This document shows, piece by piece, positions 37,301 through 48,436 of a stretch of DNA of 64,000 nt. Source of the stretch: Stratiolaelaps scimitus. Lineage: Eukaryota; Arthropoda; Arachnida; Mesostigmata; Laelapidae. A program made the position numbers and the translations under genes. Each line of letters starts with the position of its first letter. Position 1 is the first letter of the stretch. The stretch lies in NCBI GenBank assembly GCA_019614645.1, contig JABWDB010000038.1:1364001-1428000 (forward strand), written 5' to 3'. The notes under the pieces were generated by a model. The model was not told the origin of the DNA and did not search any database. It worked only from the letters and a program-made list of their open reading frames with translations.

Positions 37301-39858
37301 GCTAGCCGCCTATCGGCCAGCGACTCAGTGAAATTTATCAATTCGTATTCATATCAGAGTCGCTGCTCGTTTCTAGCAGGGACAACCTTTCACTGATCCA
37401 TCCTGCTGTGGATTTAATTTTAAAAATATTCAATGCTAACAGTAAAATTCTACACGAGGTCGACTCGCAAAGTACCTAGTTTTCTTTATGTATAGAAAAC
37501 AAAGTCCAGGGACGTAGAAAAACACTGCTACACTGAAGCTCGTGTAACTTGCATGCAACGAATTCTAGTATAAAATAATATTGAGGTGCAAGTTTTGATG
37601 CTTCGAAGGCAACTCTAGTTAAAAATCTACTTTCCTAAGAAAAATAGATAGTTATATAATTCTGCAAAGGGACCCGTAATATACATTGAGCTGGGCGCGA
37701 AGCCAAACGTATCGATTAGACGTCTCGATCCGAATAAGCTAATGTCCGTAGGCTGTGCCAGTATGAGGAGTGGTTTGATACTAAGGAGTTGCCACTCAAT
37801 GATATTGATAAGGGGCTATACACAAGAATATTGCGGTGCTTCCCGCAATCTCTATCCAACGGCAGAAGATTGGCAATTTACTTTTAAAAAAAACCAAGTC
37901 TATTCGAACACATTGATTCAGTTATCTGTAATAGATTAGCGCGGCGAGTTTTATGCTACCAGCCAGATTGGCAAACACCTGTTGTTGAAATTACCAATTA
38001 CTCGTAGACCTTTACCCGAGTTAGAGGAACAAAAAGAGAAGTAAACGTTGTAAGTAAATGTTGCAACCTCAATAAATATGCTTAATTAATTAATTAATTT
38101 AGCTTCTTCCTTCAGCGGGAGCTTTTTGCGAGCATCGAATGTTGTTCTGTCGATGATCTATGGGAGGGGAATTGTGATAACGATCAAATCAAAAACGCTG
38201 TTCGGCCAACTAGAGATGACAGTGGAAACGAAAGAGACAGAGAGAGAGAGAGACCAACGTCACTGGATAGATGATCCATGGCTGACCGAAACAACGCTAT
38301 CATAACTATTGACTGAGAATTAGTGCCTAGCTCTATTTCTTTTATGTCAAAATGTCATCATTCCATGTTGATCATGTCCACTGGCTGGTGGTTCAATGTT
38401 CGTTTCGAAATCTTGAGCGAGTAGGTTTTAATTGTTGCTTTCATTCTCCACAACCAGAGGCGAAAACGACACGACAGCAGCGTGATGGGTGTTTATGAAA
38501 CGGTCGCATTACGCGCACTGCGTCCTTATATCAATATTGAAATCAATGAAATCTTGAGCAATAATAAGGACTCAATCAATATGCATATATTCGTGGAGGG
38601 GGAAAATGCAAAAACAAAGAATTTTTGGGCTTCGTAGGGCGAGCGGTGTCCGATATCAATAGCATCTTTGCAGTGTTTTTATTAGTATTATTATTATTAC
38701 CTGGTATAATAAGTAGATCACTGAATCTACCAACTTTGAAATCTGTATCGAATCAATAGAAAGTATTCTTTCGCCGTAGGCTTAATTTGGAACTTTCTTT
38801 AGGAATCAACTGTTATTTACCCCCTTTCCTTCTAACTATTATACAATAAATGCCTTCGATCCGAGTTGAAGGGAATCCCCGTTCAAGTGTTGGGTAGCCT
38901 GCCTGTAGTGCCGAGGTCTTAAAGATAGCTGTTGCAGCGTACCAAGTCCAAAGCCAAATAAATGACGCTAAAAGCGATGCTATCGGCTTTCGCGGAATGG
39001 TTTCAATCATGGGAGCCCTGAATGGAGAAATGGAACAATGACCCTCTTCCATGTTAACTGGCGAGGTCCAAGTCAGGCGAAACAAACGATTTAACTTATG
39101 GTGTATTTAACTTGTAAAGTCAACGTGGATATTTCATTTATCTGTTGAATAATACGAACCCCGCTTGGATTGCTCATCTCTGATTTGTTATTCTTATTCA
39201 TTTTTTATAGCCTAAAGGTTCTCTCGCACTCAGTCCTATGGAGCCTTACTTTTTGAGCACTCTTTTATCCTGAATTTATTTGATTGAAAGAATTCAACCT
39301 CAGAAGTTGTTACTGATTAATATGGTACATTGATGAAGTATGTTCACTTCTGGATTTTATGGCGCCGAGATCGTATATTAAACTGCGCGAGCCGTTTATC
39401 TCATGGTACAGGCAGACCTAATCGCGGGTCGCTTTCTATATGTGCGATGTAATTCAGGCAGGGAAAAAAGAGAGGGCACTGTACGCAGGCTTGAAGTAGC
39501 CACCTTGATGGTCGAACTTTTTATTTTTTGCGACACAATGACAATTCTTCATTCTTTTCCTCATATTGTACGTTCTGTGGGGGCGATTCTCTCTATACAC
39601 AAATTCAGCGGAACACTGCTTAACATGGTAAAAATATAAACTTGATATATTCGTCACGGTGTTATGTCTTATTGCCTTGTCTCTCAAGATTATTATCAAT
39701 TTGAATATAGCGCACGCTTAATTACTATTGTAATACTATCCGCCCGAAGATTATATAACAATCTCCCTTATTGACTAGAGCGCGGAACTCTGCCGGACTG
39801 TTGCGACAGGTAAACAAGGGCAGCCCCGATGCGCGGGCGGGTGGTCATTCGATTCGAG
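34382..39858. other. Non-coding stretch upstream of Acsl
   Basis: No exon or transposon domain recognised. It holds a (CT)n run near 34926-34938, (GA)n at 38233-38252 and a TTAA-rich run near 38083-38100. The minus-strand open frames at 36056-36307 and 38813-39085 have no identifiable family. Confidence 0.5.
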
Positions 39859-39976
39859 TCAGTTGTGTTACCGCGCGAAAGTCACGGGGGCCACAAAAAC
39901 AAATGGCCGGCTTTAATGTGCATGTGTTAAGTGTCGTGTGTTTTGTGTTACAAGTATATCATTGGCTCATTTTAAG
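39859..39976 (+). other. Acsl: Probable non-coding first exon of Acsl with Inr-like start
   Basis: An arthropod initiator-like TCAGTTG (39859-39865, putative +1 at 39861) lies just downstream of a GC-rich patch containing GGGCGGGTGG, in otherwise AT-rich DNA. A good donor, AAG|GTGAGA, follows at 39976/39977. The next good acceptor, with a long pyrimidine tract (TTTTCAG, 40781-40783), opens the exon that carries the Acsl start. The implied intron is 807 nt. I see no TATA box. The exon contains an ATG in good context at 39903 (see the upstream ORF). This is inference; the true transcription start could lie elsewhere. Confidence 0.35.
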
Positions 39977-40679
39977 GTGAGAAAATATAAATGTAAAAAT
40001 ACAAGTTTGGTCACAGGACCCTGCTCTTATTGGTTCACTATAACAACCTACGACAATTATATATCGGAATATATATCGCAGTATATCCCACAAAGTATAT
40101 TAATCACATTTATGGCAATCATATCAGCAACACGATAGTACGAGTTTTAGGACTACGCTCTAACAAAATAGAATTTATTGATTCCACTCGATGCCGTCTT
40201 AGGGGTTACAATCGCCCATTGACGTCCGATCTCGTCAGCCAAGTTAGAGGAAAGGGCCAAGATCGAGTTAAGCGAGGAGTGCAAATAAGGCCTCCAGACC
40301 TTAAGAACAAATCTGTACTTGTCTAGGAGACAGCTACTACTAGCATAGGCTTTGGTAAGCACGGATCTCCCCTTGCAAACGTCCAGAAGGGAACTTTTAG
40401 CTTTGCTAAGTTTCTGTCTTGTAAAACGTCAACGAAGTTGCTTGTTGAAATTATTACGTTTAGTGACATCAGCCTATCGGAGCAGATAGGCCGCGAGATA
40501 ATGAGCGACGTAACAGATGTTGTATAGCGCATTGATGTTTGTGGCGCACAACCGACCTTGCTCCGTCGATACTGTGGATACGCGTTGCATTCGTACTTGA
40601 TCCATTCTAGCTCCGGCTACCGATTCGTTTTCTGGATCAATCGATCGAAGAAGATCGTGCCTGCCTCTATCACTTTTAT

Positions 40680-40722
<43 letters not shown>

Positions 40723-40853
40723 TATGTGTGAGAGCTGTTGAATAACAACAAGTGTATTGTGTTTGTTTTTTCCGATTTTTCAGAGCTTCCATCTATTCGT
40801 TGCAGGACCCTATTTTAAACAGGAAAGCCCTGCACCAGTGGCTGCCGCTGTGA
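39903..40853 (+). CDS. Candidate spliced upstream ORF, 47 codons
   Basis: The ATG at 39903 has a strong context (AACAAATGG). If 39976 is spliced to 40784, the frame runs 24 codons plus a split Arg, then 22 codons, to TGA at 40851-40853. That is 34 nt before the Acsl ATG and in another frame. The first 24 residues (MAGFNVHVLSVVCFVLQVYH, then WLIL) are hydrophobic, like a signal or membrane segment. It may be a regulatory uORF that reduces or conditions Acsl translation, or it may be fortuitous. It depends wholly on the inferred first exon. Confidence 0.25.
40682..40719. repeat. (TA)n microsatellite
   Basis: About 19 units, 65 bp upstream of the 5'-UTR acceptor of Acsl and inside the inferred first intron. 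Confidence 0.95.
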
Positions 40854-40887
40854 CATCTCGCTGTTGACCTCGAAGCTAATCCCTGCA
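40784..40887 (+). other. Acsl: Acsl 5' UTR part of first coding exon
   Basis: The segment follows a strong polypyrimidine tract and CAG acceptor. In the Acsl frame a TAA lies at 40816-40818, so coding cannot extend upstream through this exon. The first in-frame ATG after it is 40888. Confidence 0.6.
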
Positions 40888-41051
40888 ATGTCGACTATGT
40901 CTTCGTCAGAAAAGAAACGCCACTCTCCCGTGGCAGTAATGAGTGCCAATGTTGCCATTGGCCTCATCAAGGCGGTGATGTACACTTACGATCTTGCAAC
41001 TCTTCCAGTGTATACAATCCTGCAGAAGCCCTGGATCACCTGGAAGAACAG
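40888..41051 (+). CDS. Acsl: Acsl coding exon 1 (membrane anchor)
   Basis: Codes residues 1-54 plus two bases of Arg55. ATG 40888 has G at -3; a second in-frame ATG lies three codons on (40897). The segment from about residue 15 to 45 ([20 protein letters not shown] and onwards) is the hydrophobic anchor, and [10 protein letters not shown] resembles the PW motif that follows the anchor in ACSL3-type proteins. The donor is CAG|GTTGGT, non-consensus at +3, and phase 2 matches the next acceptor. Confidence 0.8.
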
Positions 41052-44000
41052 GTTGGTGCCACAGTAATTGCGCAAAATCATGTGACAGCACTTGGGAACA
41101 CTTTCCACGAAGGCCGGTGTCGTTCATTCAGTAGAACAGAAAAAAATCGAGTTGCTAAAACAAGCAGAATTTGCACAATGCTGCACTCTTTGTGCGACCC
41201 TTCTGTGCAGGTTATGTGCTTTAAGTCAGTACGTCATTACGAGATTCGGGGTGAGGTCGAACGAAAGCACCAATTGTACTCAGTAGTTCTGCATCGTGTT
41301 CACGTAGGCTAAGGTCTCACCTACAGGCTTAAGTTTAAGGACACGTGAACAGCATAATCTGATCGAGGAACTAAGTACCGAATTTACCAGGGCGACTTAA
41401 TACCGCGAACACAGGAATAATGCCACGAGTTACAGCCTGCTCGGTGTTTATTTAGTACGATGGTAGTGGTTGATATGAACATATTCCAACACCCTTATTG
41501 GATTTCCTGTAAAGCCCTTCCTAGCTGAAGTTGTTCCAAATTGAGAATAATTCGCTAGCATTCGATCTACTATAGAGCCATAGGGGGCAGCTCACAGTTG
41601 TTGCTATCCCGCTTATAAACTTGGGACGTAGAGCCGTAGAATGGAGATTCGGGATGACACTCAGGACGGATGGATCGATGTTGTCTTTCGTTCATAAACG
41701 TTAAGGTCGTATTTGTAAACCTTTTGTTTCATAGTTCTCTGCTGTCAACGCCTTTCGAACTTCTCCTTTAGATTCTCAAAGTTCTCTCGATTAGATTTTG
41801 GAATCATACATAAATCAATTAGGTTCGTATTATTATATATTCTATATTGAGTCTAGTAATGGTAACGGTGGAACAGTCATGTTTTGATCGTTGTTGGTTA
41901 GTTGGTCGTTTACCAATCTCTGCTTGTTTGTACTATTTCGTCTATCATCTCTCTCTGTTTTTGTTCCTGTCTTCGTTCATACTATTTATAATAGTATACT
42001 TCGTCCTGTCATATTGGTCCCGTGATGGTAAAATTTAAATTGTTATACAGCCATGGCAATTCTTCCACTATCAGTCGTGATTGCGTTGTGAGGGTCAGAA
42101 ATCGCTTTTCAAGCACAATTTAGTTCACCGACAAAAAACATTTGCACGCATTTTGCTTTCCCTTGGTGCAACCATGTAGGCGTCTAGCACTAGCAGCACT
42201 ACTACCACCACAAACGCTCGAATTCAATACATAGGGTGCACTTCCTTGGTTATATGGCTATTTGAATTCGTACGAGAAAAAGAACGATGCAGCATAGTAG
42301 AATAGTATTTGCTTGTTGAGTCCAAAAACAACTTAATAACGATACATACTGTCGAATTTCGACTGGACGTCGACGCCTCTTAGACAAACAAATCTACATT
42401 GTGACATTTTCAATTTAGCAAAATCTTCTCCAACGAATTGCAGTTACTGAGCATTATTATACGATAGCGACTGTATTGACCATCGTCATTAAGAATACTC
42501 TTCAAGACCCAATCAAAATAACACTTGTGTCCATTTAGGGTTGCGCTCGCCCGGAGAGCTACACTAATTTTGATTTTGTCGTAGACCAAATTGTTCGTCC
42601 GACTCAAAGAATCACACTTAAGTGATCGCTCGAACTGCGATCAATGGAACAAGTTTCTTTGTGCTAGTGGCGACGCTGCTAAATAACGTCGAGTTTTATT
42701 AGAGCTCTATGGAAATGTATAACTTTAGAGTGTAACATCGACTCACCTATTGTGTGTATGAATGTTATTATAATTTCCAAACGCTCCTGAGTAATTTAGA
42801 CCATACCTCATCAATGAGTAGCTCGCTACACTTAAAGTTGCTTGGCTAATAGGCCATATAAGATTGGCCTATTACGAATGAGTTTTAGCCTGTGGCTGAA
42901 AATATTATTGTTTCATAGGCCACTTTTGCATTTTCCTCTATATACTACACTCGAATGATTTATTTGAGGTTTCACATCTGTTGAACTCTCTAAGAGGCAG
43001 GCTCGTCCCACTAAACAGTAGCGGAATGATAAAGGATTTATAGATATTAGGATGATTCGACCTCCATTTGAATTGTGTAGTTTCACTAATATGAACGCTA
43101 TGGGTTTCCAATATGGTGGACTTTTCTTAAATGAATTCCGCAGAAAACTAACTATTTTCTCTGGGTGCATTAGTAGCAGTTGCCTATCCTCTTGATGGTC
43201 TGAGTGGTGAACATCTTGGATGCTTGAGAGAATTCTTTACCTTTGCCAGGTATCGGATCGATGTAAAAAGTATAAGCAAAGGTGGCCCCGACAAGTCCTC
43301 ATACTTGTACCTAAACGTTAAGTGCTGAGGCCTGTCACATAGTTGAACAGTTTAAGGGTTAGCTCAAAAATTCTTATGGTAGTAGCAGTTACCTAAGCGC
43401 TCCAATATGAAGTCCAAAGTAGTGTCCATCCGACATTGTCTTCTTTACTGCTTTCGCACTGGGAAAAATGGGGGGATTTCGCACTCCGAAGGGAATTTCG
43501 CACTCTGAAGGGAATTTCGCACTATCAGAGAGACAGAAAGGGTCTGTCAAAACTGTTTTCAGAGGTTTGGAGCATTGAGGTTTCGATTTGAATGACAAGG
43601 AACGCTCCGGACGGCCATGAGAGACAGATGATGACGAATTGCTGGATGGATCTCTTGAATGAAAAGGCCCAGCCAATTCGAGAGCTTGCTACTCAGGCGA
43701 TAGTAGAACAGTAAATTACATTAAGTCGTTTAGATGCGCAGGAAAGGTGGACAAAGAAGGAACGTGGGTGACACATGAACCCAATGAAAATATCATTGGC
43801 ACCCCCTCTCCATTTGTTTTTCGTTGCTTGCTTGGCAAACTACGAAGAGTTTTCTGTACAAACTGGTTACAGCAGATGAAAAATTGATATACTCCGATAT
43901 TCCTCAACGGAAAAAAGATGCATTGATGGCGATAAGGTAATGTTGTCCATTTAGTGCTATCCGAAGAATGTTGTGTATGCTGGGGAATCGCTTCAAGAGA

Positions 44001-47000
44001 GAAGCAGAGGCCCGAAATTTACCGGACGAATTAAGAGAGGTTTTTCCGCCGTGGGACCCACATGCTGCCTGATCGATGGGCAAAAGTCATAGAAAGCAAG
44101 GTCATATTCATTAAGATCTGTTTAAGATCTGTTCTTTCAAAGTAGCTCAGAGAGTAATTTAGTGTAAGTAAAACAACGAAATTACCTATTCATAAGTAAT
44201 ATATATATTTATATATCATATACAATGAGCATCTGTGCAGGAAACGCAGCCCTGTTACATTTTTTGCGTACGATCTACCTGTTTACTAGTGGATGTCTGT
44301 ATGTGTGTATGTGCTTTAGAACATAACATGATGATATAATTCTATTACTCAATTAATTCCGAATTACAACGAGTCATTCCGTCAGTGTTCGGAGCATCGC
44401 CATCTGCCGTTAGTTGACACTGCAAGCTAAACATCCATAGGCCATTTATTTGTGGGTTGTCAGCATACGACAGGAAAGGAGAATGCCGTTGGACGAGCGT
44501 CCGAGCAGTTAGCTATAGGCTACACCGTTCTGTCCTATGCCGCAGCCACCGCTGCTCTATTCCTAGCTGTGTTACGGTGGTACGCGCACAGACAAAGTGC
44601 GGAGATAGGGCGAGTAGTTGGCTGTCTGTGTTGCACCCGTCGACTCAGGCTGGCCATTGCTTATTGTTAGCGCATTTCGTCTATTGCCTTTCTGAATTTT
44701 CGTTCGGCCTTTTGCCCGTGCGTTGTGACTGTGTATGTGTGTCAGCAGATTACTCAACAGTAATTTTAGCTCCGACGCTCTGCGGTCGTTGATCGAGCGG
44801 CGAAAGTTGTGCGCCGATGCACTTCGTCTTCGGGTGCTAGATTTTCGGTCTTCGGACTGAGACAATCAGGAGATCCAAGGTCACTCAGTGACCACCAGCC
44901 AGTTCGACAGATTAAGATGCGGAGATACTGAACGATGAAGGAAATCCGATGTATGTATTTCATATTAGTAGCTGAATGCACTGGGTTCAGTTTAGATCAC
45001 TGTGGTAAGGGGATTCGTTGCTTGCTTACACTCTTGTGCAAACCTGGTTCTGGCCAGTGGCATTCCTCGACCTTGTGAACATCATTGTCGATCCCATAGA
45101 ATGGATTCGATCCAAATCTGAATTAATGACAGACATACGAATGATGGCTTTGCCGTTTTGTCTGTGCTTACTTGGTGCTATATATGCATGATATATTGTT
45201 TCACCACGAGCCAGTGTCAAACCAGAATAGTATTGTAAGATAGTTCAATACTGACTAAACGATGAAGCTCATTAGACGAAGAATTGGAAGAATCACGGTG
45301 AATTCTTCATACCGCTCAGTCGAGTTATGTGAGTTTCGCAGTGACATAACCTTACTGAATCTTGAATATCATGTTCAACATGACGACGACAATGATGATG
45401 ATGATGATGATGATAGTTGCTCTATTGACTGTGAGCTATTGTGCGTTTTATTTTAACCCGGACAGTGGTGGCTTTCGTTCTATCAAAAGGTTGAAGTATC
45501 AGAGGGCCACTGAATAGTAACATTATAATATGTGTAGTGCTGTAATTATATAATAGATAGGAACGACTTAGGCCCTCAACTTGGTGATACCGTTTCTTCT
45601 ACTTCGTGGATTCCACAACCCTGGTATAGGGTACATTTGAGTGTATGAAGAATATGATTCTTCCCAGACGGTGGCGATGACCTTATGTTTGGCAATCGTA
45701 TGAATTAACCCGAACAGTGTGGTCAGAGAAATTCCGTAGAAGTAGCATTCAGGCAGCGGCAAGCTGAGAGGCAACGATTTGAACCGAGGAAACTTGTCGG
45801 TATCACCTTGTTCTAGCAGCACACGGGAGGTCCTGCCATTCTTCTTGAAAATTGTAGATTTAAGGCGTTGCTGATAGCAGCGGTTCTTAAAGAGGTTTGC
45901 TTCAATTATACTCTACTCTCTGTCGAAATGAAAGTGAGTGCGAGTCTTGCAAATATGGGGATTTGTCACATCGGAATAGTCTAAGCAAATCAGATTCTAG
46001 TCAGTCGTTGGCGATGTGATCAGCACGGCGACCAACCGAAAAGGCCACCGTCCTAAAATTTCATCGTTGACATTACACAGACCCTGAGGACTAGGCAATA
46101 GATTGTTTTTTGATGAAAATATCGATTAGCTAAACATCGCGAAAGTTTTCCCTTTGAGACACAACCTGATTTCCTCCGGTTCGAGACAATACAAAAAGGC
46201 TGCAAATGGTGGAAACGGCTACTTTTCGGTGAACTTTACTCAGGAAGACGAGGGCTCAGATTCCGTGAATCTTTGCCTTCATTTAGTGCTAACTATAACA
46301 GAACCTTGAATAAACCTAGCACAGTCCTTTAAATTAATTCTAGTAAACGGGACGAATCGGTTTCATTGAAGTCTTCTGTTCGTATCTATATTTCCACTGT
46401 GACCATTCTTGGACGATTTACGTACAACCACAACAGACATAGGATATAACTAATTGTCGCGTGAAACTTAATTCTCTCACGACACCTGTGCTGTTGGTTT
46501 TGCGCCATAGAAAAATCGATCGTGCTATAATAGATTTGATGTAAAATAAGTGTACAGGTATTATTATGATATATATATATATATATATTCAAGTATACAT
46601 ACAAAACCGTATATTCACCCATAAAAGGCATGTATTATACACTTGCGGGATATGTTCAGGTAGGATAGTTGGTAAATGTTAGAGCCCTTTCTATGTGTAA
46701 TTCAAATAATATACGTTGACCAGCACATCGGCACACAGAGATCTATTGAAGGGAGGAAGGCTTTTGGCTCCTAGAAAATGGTTTCTCTTATGTGTCGTCT
46801 TGTGTGCCTGCAGGGCTTCGTCCTATTGATGCTTCCGTTGTAAAAAAACCAAGTATCATAAAACGTATAATACTACTAATTCGCTCTTTTGAATATGTGC
46901 TGAATTAAAAATGTGCTTATCTTAAATTAACGAGGCTAAAATAAGACATAGGACAGGCCTTGTTAGGCAGGCAATGGCGATCTCTGTAGGAGTCAAAGGA

Positions 47001-48390
47001 GTTGGAATGGGAGAGATATTGCTGTGTTGTCGATGTGTTCGTGTCTTTCGTTCGTTGGCGAGACCACCTCGAGACGACCCTGTGTCGCTGTACTGTTCGG
47101 TGCTGTTCCAATAGGTCCACGGTATTTGCATCCGTCGACGTTTCGACCTCCTCACCACACAAGGGAGCTAAAGAAGGCGCCCGCCCTAAGGACACTAGTA
47201 GTGAGCCTGCAGTCGACTCATCGGAAGTGGAGGCGGCGGCACCGTCGAGTTCCCAGGAAGCAGCCTCTTCGTCGACTGCATCCAGCAGCTTTCAACATCA
47301 ACAGCAACAACAACAACAAGCAGGCACTGGCAGCGAATCGGCGAACCTCAAGAGTAGTCCCAGTGGACCGTGGGTCCGACGGGTGCATCGCATCAACGAG
47401 GCCGTATTTGAGGGTATGCAGACTGTCGATCAACTCACCCGTAAGGCCGTGAAACAATATGCAGACGAAGTCTGCTTCGGTTGGCGCCCAGCATACGGAG
47501 AAGAGGAAGAGGAGCAGCCCGATGGCAAAACTTTCCGAAAGGTTGGTAAAAGCTATTGATAAGATGTCTGCCGTCAAGGTGTCAACCATTCATGACAATG
47601 ACCTTGCATTGTGGTTCAATATATCTGACTATTAGTAAACAAGCCTCAGTGTACAACGACCGGCGGTATTATAGCAGCTTCTTTGTGGTGTTGCTTTTTG
47701 GTTTGCTCTAACTTTATTCTTGTTTAGAATTTCAAAGGAAGTCCTAATTGGACATTAATAGAACTTAATAATTAGACATAAATATTCATGCCATGGTGTG
47801 CGTCACAGATCAAGCTGCTTAACAATGTATCGAGTACGTATCGATTATATAATATTAGGTGAATATAAATAGATATAATGTGCTCATTTCATTATTGTTG
47901 TTTACAACAGAAATTGTAATTTCAAAATTACGCCACCAAGGTGTCGTAACTTGACAGTATATATCTATCCAATATATATTCAGTTCGAGAGGTCAATTTA
48001 TTTCCCAGCCAAATTCTAGCTCTATATTCGGATTGACACTGCTGGACTATTGAATATTCTGATCCACTACGTGTTTAAACTTAGAATTCGTCCCATACAA
48101 CTAATCTATGGCTTACATCATCGCTATCGTCGCCTTTCATGGGATGGGAAAGGACATCAAATCATAGTCACTGCCAACCGGCTCATTTACGTAGATTATA
48201 AGATCTGTTCTGTTCTGTAGATGAATACGACGATGTAACACGTACCACGATCGATGGAATCACCCAGAGCAGACGATTAGGTCTCAGATAGTGAGAAAAA
48301 ACGTGAACCGAAAATTTTACTGAGTAGCATTTACATTACATGTATGGCTCAATAGAAAAGTTAATGGTCCACAGCTGTCTTGATATTATA

Positions 48391-48436
<46 letters not shown>

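Larger units (their letters stand above)
41052..47114 (+). other. Acsl: Acsl intron (6.1 kb) with repeats
   Basis: No internal exon recognised. It holds a hairpin at 42848-42875, repeat R2 copy 2, a 19-bp tandem triplet, the mariner relic, a GC-richer patch at about 44390-44890, (GAT)n at 45391-45414 and (TA)n at 46569-46589. The 44.4-44.9 kb patch has a TCAGTGT initiator-like site (44394-44400) and several short open frames, and might be an alternative promoter. Confidence 0.75.
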
